Part shown: positions 1 through 8,906 of the stretch, piece by piece
Layout of the letters: every line of letters begins with the position of its first letter
Position numbering within the stretch: the first letter of the stretch is position 1
Assembly: GCA_017640725.1 (NCBI GenBank)
Contig: JAEPQB010000004.1
Coordinates: 186,001-250,000, forward strand
Direction: 5' to 3'
DNA length: 64,000 nucleotides
Source of the DNA: Kordiimonadaceae bacterium
GTDB lineage: Bacteria > Pseudomonadota > Alphaproteobacteria > Sphingomonadales > Kordiimonadaceae
The notes under the pieces: generated by a model
What the model was told of the DNA's origin: nothing
The model's database searches: none
The model's input: only the letters and a program-made list of their open reading frames with translations
Program-made: the position numbers and the translations under genes

Positions 1-537
1 ACCGCGGGTGTGGACGAAAGCATTTGGAAGTTTACAGGCCGCGCCCGCGTTTTTGAAAGCCAGGACGCCGCAGTGACCGCTATATTAGGTGGCGATATCG
101 TCGCCGGCGATGTGGTTGTTATTCGGTATGAGGGTCCGCGTGGTGGTCCTGGTATGCAGGAAATGCTGTATCCAACAAGTTATCTGAAATCTATGGGACT
201 GGGGAAAGATTGTGCGCTGATCACAGATGGCCGTTTCTCAGGCGGCACCAGCGGGCTGTCTATCGGTCATGCCAGCCCTGAAGCTGCCGAGGGTGGCGGT
301 ATCGCCCTTGTTGAAGAGGGTGATATGATCGACATTGATATACCCAGTCGATCAATAAATGTAAGAATTGATGTATCTACCATGGAGCAACGTCGCGTAA
401 AAGAGGCGCAAAGAGGTGCAAAAGCCTGGACGCCCGTGGCGGAAAGGCCGCGCAAGGTGACTAAGGCGCTGAAAGCCTATGCAGCCATGACAACGTCTGC
501 GAGCAAAGGAGCCGTGCGCCAGCTTCCTGGAGAGTGA
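1..537 (+). CDS. ilvD: Dihydroxy-acid dehydratase, C-terminal part (5' end outside window)
   Basis: This is the last 178 residues of dihydroxy-acid dehydratase, the Fe-S enzyme that makes 2-keto acids in valine, leucine and isoleucine synthesis. The reading frame is open from base 1, so the start lies upstream. The family signature GGPGMQEML is followed by [19 protein letters not shown], which separates IlvD from the sister enzyme Edd (6-phosphogluconate dehydratase). SPEAA and the GD-I-IDIP segment follow in the expected order. The C-terminal tail after the conserved domain is rich in Ala, Lys and Arg and is not conserved in the family. The stop lies 5 nt before the start chosen for the acetyltransferase, so the two are probably co-transcribed. 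Confidence 0.93.
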   Translation, partial: TAGVDESIWKFTGRARVFESQDAAVTAILGGDIVAGDVVVIRYEGPRGGPGMQEMLYPTSYLKSMGLGKDCALITDGRFSGGTSGLSIGHASPEAAEGGGIALVEEGDMIDIDIPSRSINVRIDVSTMEQRRVKEAQRGAKAWTPVAERPRKVTKALKAYAAMTTSASKGAVRQLPGE

Positions 538-542
538 GTTAT

Positions 543-986
543 ATGTTTCGAGTAGCTTCTTTGGACGAGCGCAACCGTTTGTTTGAAATTTGGCACGACG
601 CGGTTAAAGCAACGCATCATTTTTTGGACGATGCCGCTTTCAATGAAATTGCTGAATTGGTGCGCGACAAATACCTGCCAAGCAAAGATTTTCTGGTGTT
701 TGTGGACGCTGCGGACATGCCGTTGGGCTTCATGGGCACCAACGCTGGTGAAGTTGAAAGCCTGTTCATTGACCCAAACCATTTTGGTAAAGGAGTTGGT
801 AAAGCCTTTATCAATCACATGAAAAGTCACCATGCTGAAGTGCGGCTGGAGGTGAATGAGCAAAACCAGCAAGCGGTTGGTTTTTACGAGGCTTGCGGTT
901 TTGAAACTGTTCGCCGCGATCCGACCGATGATCATGGAAGGCCGTTTCCCATCCTACATATGGTTTGGCGTCGGCCGACGGAATAA
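543..986 (+). CDS. GNAT-family N-acetyltransferase, YjaB type
   Basis: 147-residue GNAT acetyltransferase, expected to move an acetyl group from acetyl-CoA to an amine; the substrate is unknown. The acetyl-CoA loop is present as FGKGVGKAF (GxGxG/A type), preceded by SLFIDP. The late segments NEQNQQAVGFYEACGF and the DD-GRPFP-L end closely match E. coli YjaB as I remember it. I chose ATG 543 because GGAGAG at 529-534 lies 8 nt upstream. An in-frame GTG at 534 would overlap the ilvD stop but has no spacing to a ribosome binding site. It probably forms the tail of the ilvD transcript. Confidence 0.8.
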   Translation: MFRVASLDERNRLFEIWHDAVKATHHFLDDAAFNEIAELVRDKYLPSKDFLVFVDAADMPLGFMGTNAGEVESLFIDPNHFGKGVGKAFINHMKSHHAEVRLEVNEQNQQAVGFYEACGFETVRRDPTDDHGRPFPILHMVWRRPTE

Positions 987-1064
987 GCCCCCTCAAGAAC
1001 TGGGACTTGCATTTCTGGCGCTGGGCATTAGCGTCATTTGGTCAATATTCTCATTGGGGGCATT

Positions 1065-1904
1065 ATGGACCAGAAATTTCCAGTCGTTGACATTGCACTG
1101 CAGTCAGCCAAACAAGTGTTTGGTTTCAAAGTTGGTATAGGGCTGACACTTGCATTTTTCGTGATAACTGCGGGGCTTTTCTTTGCTCTGTTCTGGCAGA
1201 TCAGCGGCGGAGATATGTCCGTGCTGCAGGCGATGGCGGGCGGCGATTTTAGCGGCATGCCTGACGAGGCGCCTTCAGGTATTGTGCCATTGTTCTTTCT
1301 GATATTTGTCGTGTTTCTGGTTGGCTATGCCTGGGTGTTTAACCTGTGGATTCGCTTTGGCGCACTGGGTGCGGAAGGGGCGCTACGTCAAGGTGCGGGA
1401 AAGAGCATCAGCTCCGCTTTTGTGACAGCAATCAAACTGGTTTTGATCGGTATTTTGTTGGCAGTTGTGGCAGGGATTGCGATGCTTGTACTTGTGCTGG
1501 TCGGCGTTTTCAGCCTCGAAGACGCGGCGCAGGCAATAAAGCCAAGTCTCATTGAAGCTTTGGTGACCAACTTCGTCTTACTGGCAGTGATCAGCAGCGT
1601 TTATGCTGTATTTTCAAGTAACCTCACGCAAACCGCGCTCGGCAGTGACAAAGAAGAAGTGGGTCCACCGCATGTATTTGAATTTGGCCAGGTGCTGTTT
1701 TTGCTGAACGCAGTTATTCTTTTACCGCTGGTCTTTCTGGAGCTTTTTGCCAGTGGTGTCCTTGCCCAAATCTATAATTTTGTTGGCTCAGCCTGGTTGA
1801 CAGCTGCGGTGCCGCTGGCCCATGGGCTTCGGTATGATTGGCAAAGGCAAACCTTTGCAGGCGAAACAGCCGAACAACAGATGTTTGGAACAGACGAAGA
1901 ATAA
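1065..1904 (+). CDS. Integral membrane protein of unknown function
   Basis: 279 residues with about five hydrophobic segments, near residues 19-42, 70-92, 117-147, 160-185 and 210-240. The N-terminus is short and cytoplasmic-looking, and the C-terminus is polar (YDWQRQTFAGE). I recognise no catalytic or transport motif, so I assign no function. ATG 1065 is preferred over TTG 1038 because a G-rich TTGGGGGC lies just before it and the TTG has no ribosome binding site. It stands alone between the acetyltransferase and a clear terminator at 1932-1960. The substitution pattern and codon use look like those of its neighbours, so it is probably a native gene of a poorly studied family. Confidence 0.7.
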   Translation: MDQKFPVVDIALQSAKQVFGFKVGIGLTLAFFVITAGLFFALFWQISGGDMSVLQAMAGGDFSGMPDEAPSGIVPLFFLIFVVFLVGYAWVFNLWIRFGALGAEGALRQGAGKSISSAFVTAIKLVLIGILLAVVAGIAMLVLVLVGVFSLEDAAQAIKPSLIEALVTNFVLLAVISSVYAVFSSNLTQTALGSDKEEVGPPHVFEFGQVLFLLNAVILLPLVFLELFASGVLAQIYNFVGSAWLTAAVPLAHGLRYDWQRQTFAGETAEQQMFGTDEE

Positions 1905-1931
1905 CCTGAGAAATCTGTAAAATTTTAGATT

Positions 1932-1960
1932 AAGCCGAGCTTATTGTTCGGCTTTTTTTT
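1932..1960 (+). terminator. Rho-independent terminator
   Basis: AAGCCGA (1932-1938) pairs with TCGGCTT (1948-1954) across a 9-nt loop, followed by an unbroken T-run to 1960. It ends the transcript of the membrane protein gene. Confidence 0.85.
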
Positions 1961-2004
1961 ATCAAATGCTGGCAATCTGGTTCTGAAAAACACAGGTGGC
2001 AGCC

Positions 2005-2607
2005 GTGAATATTATCAAATCAATTGCTTTAGCAGCCCTTCTCGCTGGTGGCACAAAAGCAGACGATACATCGTTGGACTTTGGCAGTTTGCTTGGGCAA
2101 ACGCCCTATGAAAGCCCCAGTTGCACAGGGGCCGACTATCATGAACTGGATTTCATGCATGGCATTTGGGACATGAAGGTCCTGCTGGATGGCAAATGGG
2201 TTGCGGGCGGTTTTTCTGTGCATCGCCCCGCACTTGGTGGCTGCGCGTCTTTCGAAGTTGTTTCCTATGAAAACTGGGGCGAATTTTACCGCCCCCTGAC
2301 GGGCCGCGCCGGTGTTGGCGCATTTGCCATAAATACCTATGACCCAAAACAGCGTAACTGGCGCCAGGTATGGGTCGATGATATGGGCACCGTGGTCGCC
2401 AATTTCCGCGGCAAGAAGTTTAAGGATGGCATCAGGTTTGTCGGGCAGGCGCCCAGGGATGATGGCTCAGAGCTTCAGCGTTTTGAATGGAAAATACGCG
2501 GTGATGGTCTGCGTGAGTTCATATACGAGCAATCAACGGATGGCGGTCAAAAATGGACCCGGCTCGCAACTGTGCAGATGGTCGCGCGCCGGAGCACTAG
2601 CCGTTAG
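2005..2607 (+). CDS. Exported DUF1579-like / small beta-barrel protein
   Basis: 200-residue protein with an N-terminal hydrophobic signal (NIIKSIALAALLAGG followed by TKADD). The segment DFMHGIWDMKV begins a domain that resembles DUF1579 and related lipocalin-like heat-stable barrels. Those families typically open with LxGxWxV and later carry a YD---W-Q-WVDD block, seen here as TYDPKQRNWRQVWVDDMG. Function is unknown; these proteins are thought to bind small hydrophobic ligands. GTG 2005 is preferred over GTG 1996 because AGGTGG lies about 5 nt upstream and the signal peptide then starts correctly. It converges with the exonuclease III gene, 15 nt away. Confidence 0.65.
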   Translation: MNIIKSIALAALLAGGTKADDTSLDFGSLLGQTPYESPSCTGADYHELDFMHGIWDMKVLLDGKWVAGGFSVHRPALGGCASFEVVSYENWGEFYRPLTGRAGVGAFAINTYDPKQRNWRQVWVDDMGTVVANFRGKKFKDGIRFVGQAPRDDGSELQRFEWKIRGDGLREFIYEQSTDGGQKWTRLATVQMVARRSTSR

Positions 2608-2622
2608 CTGCTCAAGACCAAT

Positions 2623-3408
2623 TTAGGCTGCCAACTCTACCCATACAGGCGTGTGGTCACTTGGCTTTTCTTTACCGCGTGGAACGCGGTCCACTTGACA
2701 ATCTTCAAGTATATCTGCGGCTTGCGGCGACAAAAGCAGATGGTCGATGCGAATGCCGTGATCCTTTTGCCATGCCCCGCGTTGGAAATCCCAATAGCTA
2801 TAGGCAGGGCCATGCGGCTTAATTTGGCGCAGGGCATCGGTGTAGCCAAGGTTCAAAATCGCACGCAGCCAACCACGGCTTTCCGGCTGGGTGAGGGCAT
2901 CTTCAACCCAGGCGGCAGGGTTGTGGCAATCTTCGTCTGCCGGAATGACGTTATAGTCGCCAGCGAGTACCACAGGTACTTCACCTTCAAGCAGCACGCT
3001 CGCCCGCGCTTGAAGTCGTTCCATCCAAGCCAGTTTATAGTCAAACTTTGGCCCCGGACGGGGATTTCCATTTGGCAGATAGATTGTGGCGATGCGCACA
3101 CCCTTAATGGTGGCTTCCATGTAGCGTGCTTGTTCGTCTTCGTCTGCATCGCCGCCGTCAAGGCCTGGCAGGCGGCGCATTACGTCTTCAATCGGGTATT
3201 TGGAAATAAACGCCACACCATTAAAGGATTTTTGTCCATGAGTTTCCACATGCCAGCCGCGCTCTTCGAACTCCAGGCGTGGGAAATTTTCGTCGATGCT
3301 TTTGATTTCCTGAAGACAGGCCACGTCCGGTCCAAACTCGTCAAGCCATTCCAATAGTCTCGGCAGGCGGGCTTTGACGCCGTTGATGTTGAAGGTGGCA
3401 ATTTTCAT
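2623..3408 (-). CDS. xthA: Exodeoxyribonuclease III (AP endonuclease)
   Basis: 261-residue exonuclease III family enzyme that cuts DNA 5' of abasic sites and removes 3' blocking groups in base excision repair. All family blocks are present: MKIATFNINGVKARL at the start, CLQEIKS with the metal-binding Glu, GDYNVIP with the catalytic Asp/Asn, RIDHLLLS, and the closing SDHTPVW with the catalytic His. The start at 3408 has AGGAGC upstream. A longer in-frame reading adds eight residues that do not belong to the family. It is a single gene, convergent with the preceding one and co-directional with the erpA-like gene 79 nt upstream. Confidence 0.95.
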   Translation of the reverse strand: MKIATFNINGVKARLPRLLEWLDEFGPDVACLQEIKSIDENFPRLEFEERGWHVETHGQKSFNGVAFISKYPIEDVMRRLPGLDGGDADEDEQARYMEATIKGVRIATIYLPNGNPRPGPKFDYKLAWMERLQARASVLLEGEVPVVLAGDYNVIPADEDCHNPAAWVEDALTQPESRGWLRAILNLGYTDALRQIKPHGPAYSYWDFQRGAWQKDHGIRIDHLLLSPQAADILEDCQVDRVPRGKEKPSDHTPVWVELAA

Positions 3409-3487
3409 GAAGAGCTCCTGCTGGCGGCACAAAAAAACGCCCCAGCAGAATAGGGGCGCGTCATCGAATGTCTAGGGGTGTTGTTGG

Positions 3488-3844
3488 CTAAATCGCGAAG
3501 GAAGCGCCGCAACCGCATGAAGAGCTGGCATTCGGGTTCACAACCTGGAATGAGGCGCCAACCAGGTCCTCAACAAAGTCAACTTCAGAGCCCATTAGAT
3601 AGAGGATGGACATTCCGTCCACCAGCATGGTGACCCCGTCTCGGGTAACGACAATATCATCGTCCTTTTGTTCTTCGTCAAAGTCAAAGCCGTATTGGAA
3701 GCCACTGCAACCGCCACCAGATACTGAAAGGCGCAGCTTCAGGTCGGGGTTGCCCTGTTGCGCAATCAATGCAGAAACACGCGCCGCTGCTTTAGCACTC
3801 AGGCCCACCGGGGGCGCTTGCTCAGTTGTTTGACCAGATGCCAT
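3488..3844 (-). CDS. erpA: A-type iron-sulfur cluster insertion protein (ErpA-like)
   Basis: 118-residue A-type carrier that receives Fe-S clusters and delivers them to apoproteins. The three cluster-binding cysteines are Cys46 in SGGGCSGFQYGF and Cys110 and Cys112 in the CGC motif near the C-terminus. Conserved VDFVEDLVGASFQVVNPN lies between them. Distinguishing ErpA from IscA or SufA by eye is uncertain, but a stand-alone copy outside a suf or isc cluster favours ErpA. ATG 3844 is preferred over an in-frame TTG at 3868 because it matches the usual family length. The gene diverges from dgt. Confidence 0.85.
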   Translation of the reverse strand: MASGQTTEQAPPVGLSAKAAARVSALIAQQGNPDLKLRLSVSGGGCSGFQYGFDFDEEQKDDDIVVTRDGVTMLVDGMSILYLMGSEVDFVEDLVGASFQVVNPNASSSCGCGASFAI

Positions 3845-3904
3845 GCTCTTAACTCTTTCTGCACCCAAAGTTACACCCTGTTGGGCTCAAGCTCTTATTT
3901 AGGG

Positions 3905-3916
3905 TGTGGCGCCACA
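3905..3916. promoter_or_regulatory. Perfect 12-bp palindrome in the erpA-dgt divergent region
   Basis: TGTGGCGCCACA lies in the 234-nt space between the divergent erpA and dgt starts. Its position suits an operator acting on the erpA promoter, but I cannot name a regulator. The rest of the space is AT-rich around 3950-4070 and shows no convincing -35/-10 pair. Confidence 0.3.
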
Positions 3917-4078
3917 AACGTCAATCGCGCTACCGCCATATTTTCTGCAGCTTTCGTCATTTTTCCTTGCTTGATGATCAAAAAGAATTGCTCTGCAAAT
4001 AGGCTGACGATAGGGTGCGGAAACGCGTTTATTTTCTGCGCTCACGTCAATTATTTATCCTGCCGGTCGGAGATCACT

Positions 4079-5290
4079 ATGTCAGACAGTTTGCCCCAAT
4101 ATGAGGATACCCTTGCACCATATGCATGCAAGCCCTCTGACAGTAAGGGCCGACTGGTGCCAGAACCAGAGACCGCTTCCAGAAGTTGTTACCAGCGTGA
4201 TCGGGACCGGGTCATCCACTCGTCCAGTTTTCGGCGGCTGAAGCATAAAACGCAGGTGTTTGTTTATCATGAAGGCGACCATTTCCGAACACGCCTAACG
4301 CACTCGCTGGAAGTGTCGCAGATTGCCCGGTCTATTTGTCGTTCCATGCATTTAAATGAGGACCTGGGAGAAGTACTGGCTTTGGCGCATGATCTGGGCC
4401 ACCCTCCATTCGGGCATATTGGTGAGATTGTGCTCAATGAATGCATGCAGAACTATGAAGGATTTGACCACAACGCGCAGGCGCTGCGGCTCCTGACCCG
4501 GCTCGAAAGCCGTTACGCGTCCTTTGGAGGGCTGAACCTGACGTGGGAAACGCTCGAGGGGCTTGCGAAACACAACGGCCCGCTGGTCGACAAGGAAATT
4601 GATCCCAAAAATCCGCCAGAAAGCCTGCCTTTTGGCATTCGGGACTATTTGCCAGAGCATGACCTGATGCTGCATACCTATGCAAGTGCAGAAGCTCAAA
4701 TAGCTGCACTGGCAGATGATATTGCCTACTCAAGCCATGATTTGGACGATGGCCTGAGAGCAGGGCTTTTTGAGCTTGATGAATTGAAGCAAATACCTGT
4801 GGTGGCGCAGCTAATTGACGAGGTGTTGCTGACGTATCCGGGTGCAGCCCGCGATATCCTGATCCACGAGCTTGTGCGACGACTGATCAACCGAATGGTT
4901 GCCGACGTGATGGTCGAAAGCGGCCGACGATTAAGGGAACTTGACCCACAATCAGTGGATGACATTCGCAATGCCGGTCAGCCGGTGATTGCGTTTGGAC
5001 GAAATATTGCTGCTGCTGTGCTGGAGCTTAAAGCCTTTTTGCACGAGCGCATGTACCGCCACTATCTGGTGAACCGTATGGGCAGTAAAGCCAAGCGCGT
5101 GTTGCACGATCTGTTTGAGCTTTATGTTTCGGAGCCAGAATGTTTGCCGACCGACTGGAACAGGAAGGTGGGCGACGCAGATGCCGCAGAAACGGCACGC
5201 ATTGTGGCTGACTTTATTGCTGGCATGACGGACCGTTTTGCGTTCCGCGAACATGCCAAATTATTTGATCTGTCTGACGTTTCCATTTAA
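4079..5290 (+). CDS. dgt: dGTP triphosphohydrolase-like HD-domain protein
   Basis: 403-residue dNTPase of the Dgt family, which hydrolyses dNTPs to nucleoside and tripolyphosphate and helps set nucleotide pools. The HD metal site is seen as HSLEVSQIAR followed by AHDLGHPPFGHIGE. FDHNAQALR and the Asp of LADDIAYSSHDLDDG also fit the family. Its length suits the shorter bacterial dGTPase-like group, so the substrate may be wider than dGTP. ATG 4079 has GGAG 7 nt upstream; the open frame continues upstream to 3758, but only with low-quality sequence. It heads the long co-directional run dgt-argS-SPOR-nagZ and onward. Confidence 0.9.
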   Translation: MSDSLPQYEDTLAPYACKPSDSKGRLVPEPETASRSCYQRDRDRVIHSSSFRRLKHKTQVFVYHEGDHFRTRLTHSLEVSQIARSICRSMHLNEDLGEVLALAHDLGHPPFGHIGEIVLNECMQNYEGFDHNAQALRLLTRLESRYASFGGLNLTWETLEGLAKHNGPLVDKEIDPKNPPESLPFGIRDYLPEHDLMLHTYASAEAQIAALADDIAYSSHDLDDGLRAGLFELDELKQIPVVAQLIDEVLLTYPGAARDILIHELVRRLINRMVADVMVESGRRLRELDPQSVDDIRNAGQPVIAFGRNIAAAVLELKAFLHERMYRHYLVNRMGSKAKRVLHDLFELYVSEPECLPTDWNRKVGDADAAETARIVADFIAGMTDRFAFREHAKLFDLSDVSI

Positions 5291-5322
5291 AGGCGTCCTG
5301 ACAGACAGGAAAGACTGAAATC

Positions 5323-7077
5323 ATGAACGTGTTTACCCACTTTCGGGGCGTTATTGAAGCCGCGCTGGACGGCCTATCTGCATCTGGTGACCTGCCAGAT
5401 GGCCTCGACTATAAAAACCTGACCGTTGAACCGCCGCGGGACGCCAGCCACGGTGACCTGGCAACCAATGCGGCTATGGTGCTTGCCAAGCAGGCCAAAT
5501 CCAACCCGCGCGCAATTGCCGGCCTTCTGGCGCCAGCACTCGAAGCCAACGCTGATATTGCTTCGGTTGAAATTGCAGGGCCAGGTTTCATCAATATGCG
5601 TCTGTCGCCATCTTTTTGGCAAAACCAGATAAGCACCATTCTGGGCGCAGGCCTTGGCTATGGTGACAGCTCTGTCGGTGCCAAAGAAAAAGTCAACGTA
5701 GAATATGTTTCTGCGAACCCCACCGGCCCGCTGCATGTGGGGCACACGCGGGGAGCGGTATTTGGGGACGCGCTCGCTAACCTTCTCTCCAAGGCTGGCT
5801 TCGACGTTTGCAAAGAGTATTTGATCAATGACGCTGGCGGCCAGATCGATACGCTCGCACAGTCGGCTTACCTGCGGTACCGTGAGGCACACGGTGAAGA
5901 CATTGGCCAGATCCCTGAAGGTCTTTATCCCGGGGACTATCTTGTGCCCGTCGGCCAAATGCTCAAAGAAAAATACGGCGACAAATGGCTGGATGCCGAC
6001 GAAAGCGCCTGGCTTCAGACCATCCGGCTTGAAGCCACTGATGCCATGATGGACCTCATTCGAGCCGACCTCGAGACCCTCGGCATTGAGCAGGAAGTGT
6101 TCTTTTCCGAGCGCACGCTTCATGAAACCAACCGGATTGACGAAGCGATTGAAGACCTGCGGGGCCGTGGGTTTATCTATCGCGGTGTTCTGGAGCCACC
6201 CAAAGGTAAAAAGCCTGATGATTGGGAAGCGCGTGAGCAAACCCTGTTCAAAGCAACAGAACTGGGCGAAGAAAAAGACCATGCGCTGCAAAAAGCGAAT
6301 GGCGACTACACCTATTTTGCCGCCGACATTGCTTACCACTTCGATAAATATCAACGTGGTTTCCACAGCATGATTGACGTGTGGGGTGCAGATCACGCCG
6401 GCCATGTGAAGCGCACACAGAACGCGGTGAAAGCGCTCGCAGATGACGCGCATTTGGACGTGAAAATCTGCCAGCTGGTTCGCCTCTTCAAGGACGGTGA
6501 GCCGTTCAAAATGTCAAAACGGGCTGGCAACTTCATCACGCTGCGGGATGTGGTGGACGAAGTTGGCCGTGATGTGACGCGCTTTATCATGCTAACGCGC
6601 AAGAACGATGCGCCGCTTGATTTTGATTTTGGCAAGGTAACTGAGCAGTCCAAAGACAATCCTGTGTTTTACGTGCAGTATGCCCATGCGCGTATCTTTT
6701 CGGTGTTAAACAACCGTGCCAAAGAAATGTACCCTGAGTTGAACATCAGTGATGAAGCGCTACAGGAAGCGGATCTGTCCATACTCTCTGACGAATCAGA
6801 AATTGCGCTTATTCAGCAATGCTGTGCCTTTCCGCGTATTATCGAAGCGGCAGCCGAAGCGCACGAACCGCATCGGATTGCATTTTTCCTCTATGATCTC
6901 GCGTCAGAGTTTCATAGTCTGTGGAACAAGGGGAACGAAAAGGCCAACTTGCGTTTCGTGATTGAAGGGGATGAAGCCGCCACGAAAGCGCGCCTTGCTA
7001 TGATACGGGCAGTGGCTAGCGTCATTGCCAGTGGTCTTTCTGTCCTCGGTGTAACACCGGTGGAGGAAATGCGCTAA
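5323..7077 (+). CDS. argS: Arginyl-tRNA synthetase
   Basis: 584-residue class I aminoacyl-tRNA synthetase that charges tRNA-Arg. The ATP-binding HIGH motif appears as PTGPLHVGHTRGA and the second signature as FKMSKRAGNF, so it is the form of ArgRS that keeps KMSK. The N-terminal Arg-tRNA-synthetase domain (PRDASHGDLATNAA) and the C-terminal DALR anticodon-binding domain (LYDLASEFHSLWNKG) are complete. AGGAAAG lies about 9 nt before ATG 5323. The stop codon directly abuts the next start, so it is co-translated with the SPOR-domain gene. Confidence 0.97.
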   Translation: MNVFTHFRGVIEAALDGLSASGDLPDGLDYKNLTVEPPRDASHGDLATNAAMVLAKQAKSNPRAIAGLLAPALEANADIASVEIAGPGFINMRLSPSFWQNQISTILGAGLGYGDSSVGAKEKVNVEYVSANPTGPLHVGHTRGAVFGDALANLLSKAGFDVCKEYLINDAGGQIDTLAQSAYLRYREAHGEDIGQIPEGLYPGDYLVPVGQMLKEKYGDKWLDADESAWLQTIRLEATDAMMDLIRADLETLGIEQEVFFSERTLHETNRIDEAIEDLRGRGFIYRGVLEPPKGKKPDDWEAREQTLFKATELGEEKDHALQKANGDYTYFAADIAYHFDKYQRGFHSMIDVWGADHAGHVKRTQNAVKALADDAHLDVKICQLVRLFKDGEPFKMSKRAGNFITLRDVVDEVGRDVTRFIMLTRKNDAPLDFDFGKVTEQSKDNPVFYVQYAHARIFSVLNNRAKEMYPELNISDEALQEADLSILSDESEIALIQQCCAFPRIIEAAAEAHEPHRIAFFLYDLASEFHSLWNKGNEKANLRFVIEGDEAATKARLAMIRAVASVIASGLSVLGVTPVEEMR

Positions 7078-7854
7078 ATGTCGGACAGCGACAATAATGA
7101 CCTGAACAAAGATGTGCCACCCTGGTTGCAGCCAGTGCCTGAGACCGAAGAAGAGGGTGGTGTGCTTTCGGGTGGGCGCGCCCGCATTGCCATGGTTGTT
7201 GGTGCGCTTGCCGTTGTTGCTGTTTTTGCTGCTGCAATAGCGTTCTTGTATCCTACTTCAGACGAAGAAGCGCCACGCCATATCGCGGCTGATAGCAACC
7301 CAATTCGGGAGCGGCCTGAAGAAGCAGGCGGCATGCAGGTCGACCATCAAGACAAAGCGGTTTTGGAAATTGGTGACGGTGCGCCAGCGACCAGCAGTGT
7401 TCAGATTGGTGCACAACCAGAGCAACCAGTGTCTGAAATTCCTGATTTGCCAGAAGCGTCAGTGGCAGATGACGTGGAAGACAAAATTGGTGATTTGGCA
7501 GAAGCTGCCCTTGAGGAAGAGGCGCCAGCGCCGGCACCACAAGATGCAGAGCCTGCTGAGACAACACCTAATGTAACTGATTCTGATGAAGCGCCATCGG
7601 TTCCGGAAGGCACTTATGCCGTTCAGTTGGGTGCTTATGGATCGGAAGCATCTGCCCAAACCGCATGGCGTGCTGTGCGTGGCAGGTTTTTGGGCGAACT
7701 TGGCGAGTTAAGCCCGATTTATGTGCCTGTGGAAAGCGGCGATCGCACGCTTTATCGCTTGCGAGTAGGCATGTTGCCGGATCGCGCCGCCGCGGATGCT
7801 GTATGCATCGCTTTGCGGGCCCAGCAACAGGCGTGTTTTGTCGTAAACCCCTAG
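7078..7854 (+). CDS. SPOR-domain inner-membrane protein
   Basis: 258 residues: a short cytoplasmic N-terminus, one transmembrane helix near residues 36-58, a long acidic Pro/Ala/Glu-rich periplasmic linker and a C-terminal SPOR domain from about residue 177 (YAVQLGAYGSEASAQTAW to the end). SPOR domains bind denuded glycan strands and often bring proteins to the septum, so a role in cell-wall division is likely. The start directly follows the argS stop with a GGAGG site inside argS. The glucosaminidase gene nagZ follows 8 nt later, which joins it to cell-wall turnover. This SPOR-nagZ pairing is common in Alphaproteobacteria. Confidence 0.85.
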   Translation: MSDSDNNDLNKDVPPWLQPVPETEEEGGVLSGGRARIAMVVGALAVVAVFAAAIAFLYPTSDEEAPRHIAADSNPIRERPEEAGGMQVDHQDKAVLEIGDGAPATSSVQIGAQPEQPVSEIPDLPEASVADDVEDKIGDLAEAALEEEAPAPAPQDAEPAETTPNVTDSDEAPSVPEGTYAVQLGAYGSEASAQTAWRAVRGRFLGELGELSPIYVPVESGDRTLYRLRVGMLPDRAAADAVCIALRAQQQACFVVNP

Positions 7855-7862
7855 GCCAACTC

Positions 7863-8906
7863 ATGAAACCCATCATTTTTGGCTGTTTGGGCCCGACTTT
7901 GTCAGACCATGAGCGCGCGGTTTTTGCAAAGCATCAGCCTGCGGGATTTATTCTTTTTTCTCGGAACATTCAGACTCCAGATCAGGTGAGCGAGCTCACC
8001 CAGTCTCTTCGAGCGTCCGTCGGTCGAGATGATGTTTTAATCGGGATTGACCAAGAAGGCGGACGTGTGCAGCGCATGACCGAACCGCATTGGCGCAAGT
8101 ACCCGCCGATGAAACTGTTTGGAGACTGCGCGCGTTTCGACATAGTTCGGGCGGAAACTGCGCTGGAGGCAACGGTGCGCCTTATGTCAGACGACCTGCG
8201 CCGGGTGGGCATCAATATGAATTGCGCTCCGGTTCTGGATCTGCCCATTGAGGGAAGCGATGATATCATTGGGGACCGTGCGTTTTCAGAAGATCTGCGC
8301 ATTGTACGTGAACTAGGGCGCGTGGTGCTCTACAGCATGCCGTCATATGGTGTTCTGCCTGTGATTAAACACATGCCCGGGCATGGTCGGGCGCTCGTGG
8401 ACAGCCATCTTGAATTGCCACATGTAAAAACCCCTTATCAAAAACTGGTTGAGACGGACTTTTGTCCGTTCCGCAAATTAAGGCATGCGCCGCTGGCCAT
8501 GTCAGCTCATATTGTTTTTGAGTCTGTCGACCCTGACCGGCCCGCAACTTTGTCACCAAAGGTTATTCAGCAGGTAATTCGCCATGAAATTGGGTTTGAG
8601 GGCCTCCTGATGACGGATGACCTGTCAATGAAGGCGCTGAGCGGCGGGTTTTCTGAGCGGGCCGACGCCGCGCTGCGGGCAGGGTGTGATCTGTTGTTGC
8701 ATTGCAATGGGGATATGAGCGAAATGAAGGCGATCGCTGAGGCGGTGCCAGAGGCGAGCGACATTTTACAGCGTACCATCGAAGAACGTGTGCGCCAGGT
8801 CCACATCAAAAACCCTCGTGACCGTCAGGAATTGGAACATGATTTCACCGTGCAAATGCAGCGGCTCAAGGAAAAAACAGAGGAAGCAGACTATTGGAAC
8901 TCCTAG
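7863..8906 (+). CDS. nagZ: Beta-N-acetylhexosaminidase (glycoside hydrolase family 3)
   Basis: 347-residue cytosolic enzyme that removes N-acetylglucosamine from muropeptides during peptidoglycan recycling. GH3 signatures are the substrate-binding IDQEGGRVQR, the KHMPGHGRALVDSH loop that carries the catalytic His/Asp pair in NagZ, and the nucleophile region LLMTDDLSMKAL. The usual Phe/Pro of KHFPGHG is Met here, a mild change. ATG 7863 matches the family N-terminus; the frame is open further upstream but overlaps the SPOR gene. The C-terminus continues about 60 residues past the barrel. The next gene overlaps it by 13 nt. Confidence 0.92.
   Translation: MKPIIFGCLGPTLSDHERAVFAKHQPAGFILFSRNIQTPDQVSELTQSLRASVGRDDVLIGIDQEGGRVQRMTEPHWRKYPPMKLFGDCARFDIVRAETALEATVRLMSDDLRRVGINMNCAPVLDLPIEGSDDIIGDRAFSEDLRIVRELGRVVLYSMPSYGVLPVIKHMPGHGRALVDSHLELPHVKTPYQKLVETDFCPFRKLRHAPLAMSAHIVFESVDPDRPATLSPKVIQQVIRHEIGFEGLLMTDDLSMKALSGGFSERADAALRAGCDLLLHCNGDMSEMKAIAEAVPEASDILQRTIEERVRQVHIKNPRDRQELEHDFTVQMQRLKEKTEEADYWNS

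Noticed and set aside
1-537. Phosphogluconate dehydratase (edd) instead of ilvD
   Set aside because: [19 protein letters not shown] is the IlvD form; Edd differs in this block.
1931-1946. Possible CtrA box TTAA-N7-TTAT
   Set aside because: One mismatch, and the sequence is explained by the terminator hairpin at 1932-1960.
5374-6453. 359-codon open frame antisense to argS
   Set aside because: It lies wholly inside a certain argS; its codon pattern is the mirror of the true frame and the composition (many Phe, Val, His) is not protein-like.
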